Shown here piece by piece: positions 20,564-33,500 of a stretch of DNA of 64,000 bases (position 1 is the first letter of the stretch; every line of letters begins with the position of its first letter). The DNA comes from Cardinalis cardinalis (taxonomy: Eukaryota > Chordata > Aves > Passeriformes > Cardinalidae). The position numbers and the translations under genes were made by a program. The notes under the pieces are model-generated. The model did not search any database. It saw nothing but the letters and a program-made list of their open reading frames with translations, and was not told the origin of the DNA. Where the stretch lies: contig JACDOX010000161.1 of NCBI GenBank assembly GCA_014549065.1, positions 1,322,198-1,386,197 of the forward strand, read 5' to 3'.

Positions 20564-23239
20564 GTATTAACTAAAAATCTGCTAAGTGGTTAGTGCATTC
20601 TTTGATACTGATATTCCTTGCGGCAAGGCATGTTGGATCTTTTTTAAATGTGTTTTAATATTTCATAGTTCACAAGAACTTAGAAAAGAAATTATTTGGA
20701 TAATGACCAAAAGCCCCTACATCATCATCTTTTAATTTTTTTACTCCAAGATGAAACCACTGTGTGCCAATTTTGTAGGCCCTGGTGTAAATAAGTTCTA
20801 AATACACTAAGAATTTTCAGTGTGAGTTGTGCTAGGGTATCAGTTATATGGCACATCTTAAGTCTTTATGAATTTGTTGTTAGTTTGTGTGATTCATTGC
20901 TTTTGAAATAATACCTGGCATCTACTGTTGTTGAAAAGATGTCTGTTCTGCACCATACCTTTCTTGAGAAGCTCTCTTAGAGCAGGACAGAATACTGCTC
21001 AGGATGGGATTATTCCTGGGTATTGAAATCTGTCTTTGCAGAACATATATGCAGGCCACTGGGTAGCAAAGGAAAGTGTGTGCCTGTGTGTGAGACAAAG
21101 TTTCTGTTCTGATTCTGCTGGGTGATGTATACAGGTGTTTCTGAAAAATCATATTAAAAGCACATGTTTTTGTCTAAAACCAAAGAACATTATAGTACTA
21201 TTTAGCTGCATTTTCCTTAGCCAGTGACTACAATTTGGAAAATAATAAAGCAGGTGTAATCACTGCTTTTAATATTACGGACTTCACTGAGAAAAGTATT
21301 GACTCTTTATTCTCTGAGAGGTACTGCAGTGATCACAGACGAGATCGGCATTATACATTCTGATTCCCTGATGACTACAGCTAACAAAATAGTTGGTGTT
21401 TGTGATGTTAATTGGTGTTTAAAAATGACATGGCTTGTGATATTTATTTATTTATTTATTTTAAATACAAAGGTTTTAATGACTTACAGAGTGTGACTAT
21501 CTAATTTTGTTTCAACGTATCCAAACAAAACATTAAGGATCAGCTGCTCTATTGTGCTTCTAGTAAACGAACCTATATTATGCTACTTTGGAGAAATCCT
21601 TTCAGTAAGGTAGAGTAGATAAAAGAAATCAGCATCAAAGATACTGTCAAAAGCTGTTGAAGATTTTAAAGACATGGTGCTTTATTAGATAATTAGGTTC
21701 AGCTTTGTTAGCACTATCACATTTCTTGTTCCTTCTTGACAGGGTATTGTTAATCAGAAACTGCCTAGAGAAATAAATGTTGCTCTTTATTTCCATTTAC
21801 TAAACTTTTGAGAAGTCCAGCTGCTTTTGTTTGCTTCTCTTACTTGAAACATAACCCAGCGTCTAAAATGCAATAGTAGTTTATCATTGTAGTTCCTTTT
21901 GGTGTTGTAGGTAGTATTTTTCATGCTTTACTTCGAAAGGCTTTCTTCCCTCTGAAAATATTCTAGATTAGTTGTATTTTTTACGTGCAGTCTTCAACAG
22001 CTTACCACCTGCAGGTATGTGTCATGCAGAATGCTTAAAAAATGAATAGGCTTTAAAAAATGTATATGACTATTAAAATGGTTTTTAAAAATCATTGTCA
22101 GTTGGAAAGACATATGAATGCTCTACAATACAGAATAAAAAATAAGATTTCAGTGGCAATGTAGTGTCCTTGTAGTTGGAGTTCTATTTCAAAATTGAGC
22201 TCCTTGTCAAATTTATGTACTAGAATATAAAAAGAAGAATGTTTTGAAATTATCAATGGAAGTTTTTTGTTTGTTTTTTTTTTTTTTTGCCAAAAATTAG
22301 GGCTGAAAACTTAATAAGGCTTTTAAAATGAATAACTGAAGTTTAAGACCTTTTATTTCAATTAGCCACAAGTTTATTGTCTATGTATTTTGCCTACAGT
22401 TGGTTGTCAATCAAAACAATACTTCACTTTTCTCTCAGCTAAGATTTTGATTTTTAGATTTGGCTAAGTCTAGTTTGTTAGAGACAGATGGCTGATTTAA
22501 ACAGGTGTCACTTTCATTTCTTGTGCCTTGTGTTGAAACTTCCAGAGGTTTACAAAAGAGCGTCCTAAAGCAGATGGTGATCTCTACTTCTGTGATTAGA
22601 AAAATGTACTTCTGTAGGAAATTATTTTCTTAGTGACTAGGTGTATTTTAATAGTTTGATGTGTCATATTATGCTTTCATAGTTATGCTTCAATAGTTAA
22701 AATGTTAGCAGAGTTTGAAATGTTTCATATAATACAACAATTTAAATTTTTTGTTTTCTCATTGGACTTTTAAAGGAGATGTGAGTATTTTGGTGTGAAA
22801 TTCAGCAGTTTGTGTGGATAGCTGTAGGCCTAGTAACTGTTACTCTTGAAAGACCAAGAGCAGATACATTGCTTGGTGTAACATTTTGTTTCACTGCCTT
22901 ATCTTTTCTACTTTAAGATCATTTCTTTTTGGAATATTTTTTAATAAAAATGAATTACTATTAAGAATACAAGATTAGTGAGAAACAAATGTATGTTTAA
23001 TTTTATTTTTCTGGCACCTTGCTGTATTAGCATATCTGCAGGTTTCTTCTATAATTTTTTATTCAGTAGTTATAATTTCCTCAATTACAAAATATTTTAA
23101 TAGGGAAGAATGAAATTGAAGTTAGTTTTATAATAATTTTTTGTTATTTTTGTTTCTAAGGACTCCTTTTTTCTTCTTTTTATGTTGACTTTTTTATCGC
23201 AATGACTGGTGTTTATTGTTAGTTGTTTTCTTTTTCTAG

Positions 23240-23320
23240 CAGATGCACCAGAGGGTGCTGTGCTATTTGAAATACAAAAAGGAGAGAAAATCCTAAAAGT
23301 TTGTTCATTGAAATGCATTG
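23240..23320 (+). other. candidate exon, better splice signals
   Basis: A good acceptor (GTTTTCTTTTTCTAG ending at 23239, or CAG ending at 23242) and a good donor (GTAAGG from 23321) bound 81 or 78 bp, both multiples of three. One frame is open throughout and reads APEGAVLFEIQKGEKILK. Joined to the first exon (donor 18992) it would continue the open frame there (phase 1 to phase 1), though that frame lacks an ATG. The peptide is not recognised; chance is not excluded. Confidence 0.25.
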
Positions 23321-23877
23321 GTAAGGCATATGAGATTTGAATAAGCATTACTGGAATTTTCACACTTTTCTTTTCTGTGCAGTGCAATATAGCAAACTTA
23401 CTGTTTTGACAATATTATGTTAAAAATCATAGAGGAAATTGGCTGTTCTGGATCAGATTATGTCTGTGTGTGTAGATTCACACACTTAAAATGCAATTTC
23501 TGTTCATCAAAAGAAAACAAATATTTATATGTAAATTATGTCTGTTTAACATATAGCTAAAACTATATAAGGTGTATACTTATTGAAGTACTACATGAAT
23601 TTATGTGAGACACACATTCATTTTGGGTGACCTTTATTGTATGTTATATTTTTCATTTATAAGTCTATGTTCACATTTTTTATGGCTAATTTGCTCATAT
23701 GTGAACTCTTTAAAAATATATTGCTCCATATACAATTTTTTTTCCTTTCTCACTGAAGCTCTTCCTAGATGAAACTGAGGTGGGCATGGGGGGGCATGTA
23801 CTTATGAATTGCAAAAAGGACAGGATATTTTTCTCCATCAATCAGTAGTTCTGGGAAAGAAAGCCACCAACCCANAA

Positions 23878-23943
23878 GAAACAACAACAACAACAATCAA
23901 AAAACAAAACCAACAAAACAAACAAAAAACCAAAAAAAAAAAG
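23878..23943. repeat. A-rich simple sequence
   Basis: A run of CAA and CAAAA units passing into poly(A), with an N at 23875 just before it. No flanking duplication is evident. The antisense frame through it is low-complexity and not a gene. Confidence 0.8.
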
Positions 23944-26900
23944 GAAAAAAGTGCCCAAACCAGCCCCTGCCTCTACATATTTATAAGTACCACTAAGTTT
24001 CATGTAAAAAAATTCTCTATGGATATATGAACCTGTCATATTAGAAATTAATTGTAGTAACTTCTGTAGTGTAGTAATATCTATTTTTTTATCAAACCCC
24101 ATAAAATTAATAAGGCAATATTTTTTCCCTTTGTATAGGTGGTTAATAGTGTCGAATTTCATGTAATTTCCTTTTGGAAACACGTGAAAAGATGCAGATG
24201 TAGCTAGGGTAGTACACCTTAAATTGCTTCATTTTGGACACTGCTGCAAACAATTTACTTGTTCTACCTGTCCCACTGTTGTAAGTTGTTTGGTTGGTTA
24301 GGAACTTCAGTTCTGGTGTCCTAAAATCAAGAGGTAGTGGATGGAATATATTGTAAATTCTGTTGATAAAGAAATTTCCCATTTTACAATACAAATTTTA
24401 GTGAGACTTGGTAGGTTAATTTCTAGCAATTTAGACTTCCTCTTTGAATATCTAATTTATTTCTAACCTGTCTTCTTTAAATTCTTGCATGACATTCGTA
24501 GCAATGCTGTGAGAATCCCAAATATTGTACATGAATAACTGAACTGAAGTGTGCTTGTAGCATTTATGATTTTATTCATTCATCAAAGAGAGGAAAGAGC
24601 AATTTAGCACTATTTTTAAAGGTCATTTCATTCACCTATAGACCCAGTATGTTGAGTCCATCTCAGCCTCTTAGACCATCACTGAGTAAACAATATATTT
24701 AGTTCTTTCATTTCTTCTTATTGAAGACTGATATCAAGTAAGTTTATAAGGCCTTTAAGGCAAGAACCATGTATTTAGATTTTGTTCATGCTTTGGATGC
24801 TGCTACTACAACTAATGACTCAAAGCCATGTTTGCTGTTTATGTACCAAGTAAGTGGATTCTCTCTTCTGTTTTACTTCCTCATTGTATTTAATCTAACT
24901 ATGCCTTCTCTTACATACCACCTCAGGGATTTTTTTTCTAAACTCTGAAACAGTGTAGTTAAATCATGCAACATTGCAAAGTAGAAATAGAAAGAGGCAT
25001 GTCAGTTTGCAGGTGCCATTGACTCAGATTATTCTACCTCAGTTAAAGTGTTCTGAGGTTTTGGGGTTTTTTTGTCTGATTACTTTTTTATGTGCTGTTA
25101 ACTATACATCACAAGCAACTTTAAAAGCATAATAGGATTCTGTGACAGAACTATTTACAAGACAGTTATTAAGATTATAGATAGCTATTTATTTATTAAA
25201 AAATACATTTTTGGCTCCAGTGAACCAGTTTATGTCTGCTAAATTTTCAGGTGATTCTCTAATACCTTTGGTCTGATTTTCTTTTCTTCTCCTCTCCCCA
25301 AAAGTTCCTAAATCTGGGATGGGAAGAAGGAAGAGCAGTCTTGCTTATGTATCTCTCTAATCTGACAATGATATTGGATGTTTATTGAACTTCTGAAGTT
25401 TCCTTTCTAGTGGATTAGATTACTAGGACTGTCAATTTGTACTGTTGTCTTTTGGTGTGATCTCTTGCAGATTATCCACAAAGCATTTTGGAATGTTGCT
25501 GTTGTACTGTGTGGCATCATCTTAAGAAAATTAGTCTTATTACTTGAGCTTTTTCTTCCTTGCATCATGATAGCATTCTGCACTGCAAAGAGCTAGAAGT
25601 GAAATTAGCAGTAAAACTAACAGAGTTGAATGGTAAAAAGTAACTAGCATTATCTAAAGAGGACTTAATCTATTCATTTTTGGTAGGGGGAAAGCAAAAA
25701 AACCCCCAAAATAGCTGTAGTTCTCATGCCATTGGAAGCAGCGGTCAGTGTCAGGATTTCTATCTTACATTAAATGTCTCATAAATTTGAAGACTTATTT
25801 TCTGTTTAACTGCTGCAAAAAGTATTCAAAATTCTCCATTTAGAGTCCTAACTGTTTTGTTTTCCCAGTAAGATACCTGCTGTATTCTTACCTCCTTATT
25901 GTTCTGTGGCTTGAGAGTAGATACAATAGATTTCCAGGCTTAGTGAAGGAAGAATGAATGTTTCCTGCCCCCCGTTTTTGCTGATGAGATGCACGTTGTC
26001 GTTCTTCCATTAGGAGGGACATGTGGCTATACACAAAGGATTGTTAATTTGTGTTTCTAGTTAGTATTTTACATATTGTGTTTATTATTGGAAGTCAGTG
26101 TTAATTACTTTGTATCCCAGAGAATTTAGAAGATACAATAAAAAATTAACCTTTCTTTAGAACTACTTTCTTTAATTGAAATCCCATTCTTCCTTTTCAG
26201 TGTTTTTAAGAAAAATAGTTGTTGTATAATTGCCATTTAAAAACTAAATTGTCTCAAAATTTCTGACTGAAAAATCTGGAATAATTTAATGATCATCTGA
26301 TATACATTTTACAGTTAAGTTATAGAAAGGTGTTGTTTAAATATATATAGTTCAAGAGATATCACAGTCATTTATAAAATACATGACTTGAAAACTATTA
26401 CAATACATGAAAGCTATTTACATTACTTCTACAGGAAAGTGCAGCTGTTTTCAAAGTTACATTAGCCTTGGATAGTGAGGAGCAGTTGAGCTACCTGTAT
26501 AGTAGCTGATTTATCAAATTGACTATTAGCCATGATGTGAGTTGACACACTGTGGTAGCTAAGCTTGATAGCTTGAACTGCCATATCAACATTTGTATTT
26601 GTCTTTAGCATTTAGTTCACTCCTATGTTGTTTTGTCCACTCTATGTTAAATCAATTCAACTGAGTTGCAATTTGCAGAGGAATTGATAAATAACTCTTC
26701 CATATTCATTGTATTGTTTTCCTGTCAGATTTAGTAAATGGAAAAGTGTAGAATCCAGGGTGTTTCTAATTCCTCAGAGTTGAAACTGGGTAATATTAAT
26801 ATGAATTCCCTGTAACTTCTAGGAAATTTATTCATTAGACTTTCTGAAAAGCGGAGAAACTCTTCTGTGAGCTACATCATCCTTACAGTTGTTTAGAGAG

Positions 26901-28979
26901 TAGAACCTGCATAGTGTTAAACCATAAATTTAATGTAATTTAATATAATTATTATTTAATAATAAGTGGAGGTAAGTGGGACAGAAATATAGCTTCATTC
27001 CCTTATTTTGTGGAAAAAGTTTTGAGCTGCAAGTCTGGATTTTGAGGTGAGGCAATGATGATGAAAACACAGCTCTTCATTGTCTCTTTCCAAGTGCTTT
27101 CTGATGGAGGGTTGTCCTGAGTTGCTCTGGCTTTCTCTAACTTTGAAACTCCTTTCTAGGGTAAGGAGCACAGTCCTGAGAGGGTATTGCATGGAACAGT
27201 AGTGAGCAAGTAAATGTATAGAGAGTTCAGTATGCTGGGTCTGTAGTGGTGTGGAGATGAGAATGGCATAGGGTTTTGCAAACCTCAGGCTAGTTCACAG
27301 AATTTAGGTTTTGTGTCCGAAGTACCCTTTGCTAGCAAATTTAAGTCATACTGAGGAAAGGTTTATTTGCTGTAAGCTCAGAATTAAAGATGGTCCTACA
27401 AAGCAATAGCATAATTTATCATGTAAGTAATTCTTCTGTCTTACGAAACAGACCTTCCAGGGTTTTAAAAGTTGTAGGTTTACACTGATTTAGTTGTATC
27501 TGTTTGGTGTAGTGGTTTTTTACTTCTGTTGTTTCAGGTCATTCAGATGATCAGTTGTCAAACACTATAAACTTATGAACTTGTGTGGTCGTGAATATCC
27601 AGACTTTATGTTACTGTTTTATAGCCATACTTTCTGTGGAAGCAGATTTAAATTTCAGATACTAAAATTTCCTGCCATGATCTTGATAAGGACCACTGAG
27701 TCAAATTTTCTCTCCTTAATAGGGCTTGAAGGTCTTCAGTATCTTCACTCCTTGGCCTACTTTAATATTTATTTCTCCTTATTGAATTCTGAAGAAACTG
27801 ACATTTCTGGAATTCAGGGAAGAGCTGAACACAGGATCATGATTTCAGTGCAGTGACTGACTTTCATGACCTGATGAAGATGGATTCTTCATGCAGTCTC
27901 AAATCACTGGTTACAAGTTTGTTTGTGACAAACACATTTCAGGCAACTGAGATGAAGAGAAGTTTTAGGATTACTTTCCATGTGAAAGATTGCCATATAA
28001 GGGCAATCCCACTATTTGATTTCAGGATGAAATGCTAGATTATTTGGCTAAGACTTGTAACAACTCAGTGCTGTAAATCTCAGAAGCTTTTAATGGCTTG
28101 TGTTCTAAACACAGATGTAAGTTTGAGATATTCAGAAGTTTTTCTGTCAGCATAGTTGTATTTTCTGTTACATGCTATGATCCAAGGATGGTAACTCTTC
28201 ATACTCAGCTGAATTTCTTGAAAGCTCAACATCAACAGACCCTCCATCTGTAGCCTACTGAAAAAAGGGTTAAACTGGAGCCAGTAGTTAATTTTTTCCT
28301 GTANTAAAAATAATCAATATTTTGAAAAACTACGGGCATTTTCTTCCCATATTTTATAAAATGGGAAAAGATAAAATGTCCAAGTTAGAAAAACAGGTGG
28401 ATCTGGCTGATAGGAAAATAGAAGTTACGTTTTTGTCATCCGTGATAAAGAAAGCTGTGTATGTGTGTGTAAGTTTTGGTCAGAAATGCTTTAGTACTTG
28501 TCCCAGAGTTTTTAGTATAAGAATGGGAAAGTAACAGGTTTCAGCCCTTAAAAATGGCTTGAAGATGTAATTGTGTGTTAATAGTGGGAATTGAGATGTT
28601 TATTCATAATGTGTTACATCCTCTAATGAAATTACATGTGTCATCTCCATAAAACAAACTGCATGGTCACAGGTATAACTTTGTTTTATTGCTATGCTTC
28701 TGACCTCCCATTGATCTGTTCTCTTTGACTAATATTTAGATTTCCTTTTAAAAATATGTTCATTCCACATGAAGTACTTCCGTCTTCCACAGGCTGATTC
28801 AAAAGCATTTTATGTGCTCTAGTTACAGGATTTAACTTGCTAGTATGGAAATCGTTAAGTTTACTGTAATGATGCCACAATGATTTTTGCTTTCTTGTTT
28901 CCTCCTTATATATATTTTTGACTATATTTAGACTACTGTTGTATAGTTATATAGTCCTAGCTAGCTCCAGTACTTTTCT

Positions 28980-29345
28980 CTACCCTGATAGACAGAAAGA
29001 CAAAGCACATTCCTGAAGCTCCAAGCCCCAGGGGTCAAGGCCCCTGTCTTGTCTTGGTTCTCTTTGGGAGCCAAGGTTCAAACCAGCTCTTGGAGACACA
29101 TCTTCATACATAAAATTTAGTTCCTATCTAAGCTGGGGGGGAATTCAGGAAAGGGTAGAACCAGGGGGAATTACCTCATCACTTGTCACTTGTACTTCTA
29201 ATTATGGATTCTTTTCAATTATGCTAATTTGCTAAACTTATAAAACTGTATTCACCCTGTGTGGGATGGGCATTTTTACATACCTGCCCCTTGCAGGCCT
29301 CCAAGAAGGACCAGCCTTTATTTTACCTCCTATATTAATATTGTC
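28980..29345 (+). mobile_element. probable solo LTR, boundaries uncertain
   Basis: The stretch resembles an avian LTR. A leader GACAGAAAGACAAAG is followed by CCAAGCCCCAGGGGTCAAGG and TGGTTCTCTTTGGGAGCC. A TATA-like TTATAAAACTGTATTC (about 29239-29254) follows, then GTGTGGGATGGGCATTTTT and GGCCTCCAAGAAGGACCAGC, where a poly(A) signal (CCAATAAAG) would be expected but has decayed. I could not find matching target duplications, so it is old or truncated. It may be ERVL-like; the family is from memory. Confidence 0.55.
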
Positions 29346-29904
29346 TCAAAAGTGTATTACTCATTTCTAGATCTTTAAGGCATCAATAAAACTAAAGGAA
29401 CAGAAGATGCTTAGGGTACTCAGTGTAGTATCGTGTGCAGTTTGCGGTTGGTTTGGTTGATTGTTTGGGATTTTGTATTTGGTTGTTTGTTTGGGGTTTT
29501 TTTCCTTTAAGAGTGAAAGAAATGTAGAAGATACTTTCGTAGGAATAAGAATCATCTAGCAAGACATTTTATTTTAATCTAGATGGTTCAGCTTGTCAAA
29601 TGGAGTTACTTGTGTTAGAGCAAACGGTAAAACTGGTGGTTTTTACATCACTGACTGGTATGTCATTTCTGTATTGAGCATATTGTCTCAAATAATCTGC
29701 TAGCCATCCTTCACAGGGTGTTAGAAAGCTTGTCTTTTCTTACGGCAAACATACAGATTACTTACTATAAACATAGTTGTCTTAGTGAAATCTAGAACAA
29801 AAGCGGTCACTGAAAAAAATACTCTTTTAACCGGCTTCTACAAGAATCTTCTGGACAAAAGAGAGAGAAATGCCAGTCCTGTGAAGCTCTTTAGGACTTC
29901 ACAG
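29346..29904. other. no gene seen
   Basis: AT-rich sequence with T/G-rich tracts (about 29440-29510). Nothing is recognised. Confidence 0.5.
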
Positions 29905-30565
29905 GCCTGTAGCTGCAGATTGCAGGCTGGGGACAGAGTGGCTGAGATTTCAGGCTGGATGAGATCCCAAGGTCCATGGTTGTCAGGTAGCTGAACATGT
30001 GCAAGCAGTGTGCCTGTGCTGGAGGAAAGATCAAAAATGTCTCTTGGGCTGTATGGACACAGGTATAGGCAGGAAATTGAGATATATGTTTACCCACATC
30101 TCTTCTGTACTTATTTTACAACATTCACATGCATTTCTGCTTTTACTGTCACTCTTCTGCAGTTGTGGAAAGATGTTGGTTGGAGTAAGTGTAAAGGGCC
30201 ACTAAGATGGTCAGGAACTAGCGTGCACGTGAATAGGTACTGAAGGACATGGACTTGTTCAGTCTAGAGAAAAGAGAGTTACAGGGGTCCCAACAGCAGC
30301 CTTCCCTGGAAGTGCACTTCCTATGGAAGTGTGTGGTGAAAGGATGAGAGACAGTCACAAGAGGTTTAGATTGGACACAAGGAGACCCTTTTTCCCCCTG
30401 AGGACAGCCCAAGAGTACACCTTGGACTAAGTGAGGTTTTGCCATTTCCGTCTTTGGAGATTTTCAGCCTCTGACTGGATGAAGCCCTGGGGAGGTGGTC
30501 TAATGCCAAATCTGAACCTACTTTGGGAGGGAAGTTGGGCTTGGCAGCTCCTGATATCCATGGCA
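29905..30565 (+). mobile_element. CR1 LINE 3' fragment, old
   Basis: About 650 bp of decayed CR1 on the + strand. Recognisable blocks are CAAGCAGTGTGCCTGTGC (about 30002), GGGCTGTATGGACACAGG, TTCAGTCTAGAGAAAAG (about 30258), then CCTTCCCTGGAAGTGC and a worn 3' end near 30560. Many indels separate it from the younger copies, so it is an old insertion. Confidence 0.78.
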
Positions 30566-33500
30566 GCCCAAGCTATAATATAATTTTACTTGGGATTCTT
30601 GCTCTACAGCAGAAGTTCCTAGACGTGATCTAGTTTGACTTCTAGTCTTGTTGGTCAGTTCAGTTTCCTAGGACTATATTTAAATCTTCAGATCTGGAAG
30701 TAAAAGTGGAGGGATAGAGCTAGAGTCACAAAGTTGTCCTCTTGACATATATCACAAAGACCTGGATTGGGTGCCCAGGAGATGATCTCCCTAACTACAC
30801 AACTCTTAGGTTCCTTTTTTTTTTAGTGTATTACATTTTCTGAAAACTTAGTTCTCAACATAGACTGGATTCCTCACATTTATTTATACAATATTTTAGA
30901 TTGAAACCTTGAGACTTTTTGCTGGAGTCTTGCAGAGGGAAAAAAAATAAAAGCAGTTGCAAGAAACCAAAATTATGTAGGTCTCTCGAGGAAAAGACAA
31001 TGATGAACAAAAGGTTTTATGAAAGAATAAGGGACCTTGGTTGAATACCCGGCAAAACCAAACCAGTTGCTGGTTTTTGTGGACATTTGTGTGTATATGT
31101 CAAAGTCTTAATTTTTAAGAGTTAACTGACTTTAAGACAGTTTTTAATTCTTTTGTTGTAGCAAAAGAAAAGAATAAACTAAAAGTGGAAGAATTGCAAA
31201 TGACATTTTTATTGGATATTATTCAGAATTTTAAAATAAACTGGATAATTTCCCTTCTTTTTTGAAACAAGTTCAGGGGTGTTGATGAAACATTCTATAT
31301 TTGGCTTACTGCCTGGTGATTTGTAAGTGGTGTTCAGTGTACATAACAGCCAGCAATCTGAAGAGGGTATCAATCTTTTTTGTAATGAGGGTATCTAAAA
31401 TATTTTCTGTGTGACTTGATTATATCTCTGTTCACTTTGATAAGAACTGGACTATGTCCAAAAAAAAGGATTTCAGAAACAAGCACAATAATTTTTGAGT
31501 GTATGTAAAGAGATGTTTGTTTTAAAAAAGTATTTGCTTTATCATATAGCTACAGATATAAAATTAATGGCAATGATAGAGATCAAGAGCAAGGATCTAA
31601 GGAAGTATGTATTGCAGTAACTGTTATTGGTGAAATCAGAAAAAATAGATTGATAATCAATGCTTCTGTTGACTGAAGTGGTTCTCTTTGGGGGTCTTTT
31701 GGTTGTTTTGTCTGGAGTTTATTATGATGGAACATTCAGATCCATAGCAAAATTAATGTACTTTGATTTCTCTTACTCTTATTTAGCACTGCTTGAGGGA
31801 TAAGCAAAAACATATGTATACATTACTAATTATGATAAATGTAGTCTTGATAATCATGGCATTATTAGAAAGTAATTCCTTTATTTAAATGGAGATGTTT
31901 CATATCAGCTAATAAGCTGAGTTGAATGGAATGATTATGCCTGGATAAGCAAATACATTATTTACGATGTATTTTTATTTAATTCATAATATGTTAAACT
32001 TACCTCTGTCAAATTTGAGAATTTAAGTTAAAGAGGGGTGTAGGATTTCCATAAAGTGTTTCCAGTGAATTTTTTCCAAGTAAAAATCATTTTTCTGATT
32101 AAATAAAGTACATGAATGCACAGTAAAACTCAAAGTGCCCTAAACGATTTAACACCATGACATAGTCAGTACCTTTTTCAAGTACCTCTATTCTAATGTG
32201 CTAGTATTTTAGAATGTTCCTGTCAAGTCTTGCCTGGCTTTTCAAAGTCAGTGATTAAAATGAATAGCAAGAAATTCAGGTAGTAGAAATCCTGGTGGGC
32301 AAAACAAAGAGCTGCAATAAGGAAAACAAGTGAAATAAACTTAAACATATATCAAAATTTATATAATTAGTGTTCAGTGTTGTTGTGTCATAGTTTATAT
32401 TTCTATTTTCCATATTATAAATGAGATAGCTAATGATATCTGTTTGATATTATTTTTACTGTTACTTGCCAGTATGGAAGAACAATGAAGTGGTATGTTA
32501 TATAGTCCTATGTCTTTATCGTAAGACTTAGAAATCAAATTCAGTTTCTGCTATTCATGACATAAATCTTGCATAAATACTGTGGCTGAATGTTTTTCAT
32601 ATTGAAATTGTTTTTTTATTCTCTCTAGGTGCAGTAGGCTGGAGCCAAATTAAAAAAAGTTACCAAATAATTATAAAAATCAGTTACCATCACCTTTTGT
32701 CAAACTATCTTTTGATAGCTAGATAAACCTAGCTAATAAGAATCCTTATGCATGTTTTCATTTTACAATTTCATGTTTTCAAATGCTTTCTACAGTCAAT
32801 CTTAGCTAAGAGCTTAGAGAACTGTTTCTTTGAGAGAAAGGTAGTGGTGACTAAAGAGGATTTAATAATTTTAGGATATTGTTTATAAATAAATGTCTGT
32901 AGGCTGAAAAAGATAAGTTGAAATGGTTTGTTCTAAGTCACACATGGAATAAAAATAAAATATTGGTATCTATCCAGGAAATACAAGCTGTGACTTGCTA
33001 AATCACTATCTTTTCAGGTGCTTGGTAGTGTTAGGTTGGAAAAGCAGAACAGAATGTGCTGTGGAACTGAGTGTCTTTTACAATGAGGTCAACAAAAAGC
33101 CACGTGGAAGGGTTTTTTGTATGTTTGGCTTATAGGATTTTTTGGTTTTTTTTTTTTTTGTATGATTTGTATGTATTTTAAATGTTAAAACAGATTTCAT
33201 TTCATATGACATCAAAAACAACACTGGTAGTAACAGTGTCTTGTGAATAAATATCTGCTTATGAAAAGTAATGTGTTGGGAAAGGTCATACAGGAAGGCA
33301 AACAAAGTTATAAATAATATCTTAAATAATGTTGTCAAGCGTGATAGTAAATTTCAAGCATGTTTGGTAAAATAGTATTTTTGTAGTGAGAGGTTTTCTT
33401 GTCATTGTTTTCAACATAATGCATTTCTTGTATATTTCCTGTAGACTTGCTGCTGCTGAATTTGCTCTTAAATTGAGTATAAATTTCTTTTATAAAAAAA

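Larger units (their letters stand above)
18993..28979 (+). other. presumed long first intron, part 1; no confirmed gene
   Basis: GC-rich to about 19300 and then AT-rich. Apart from simple A/T-rich tracts (for example the T-run at about 22274-22290) I see no named repeat. Two splice-bounded candidate exons (20487-20563 and 23240-23320) are listed separately. Single N bases occur at 23875 and 28304. Open frames are short and look like chance. Confidence 0.45.

Noticed and set aside
21990..22013. Possible 24-bp microexon (acceptor ACGTGCAG, donor CAG followed by GTATGT)
   Set aside because: Too short to distinguish from chance in a 45-kb intron; no supporting coding signal.
23842..24183. 113-codon minus-strand frame with F/L/V/C-rich stretch
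   Set aside because: The apparent membrane segment is the antisense translation of the A-rich simple repeat and includes an N.
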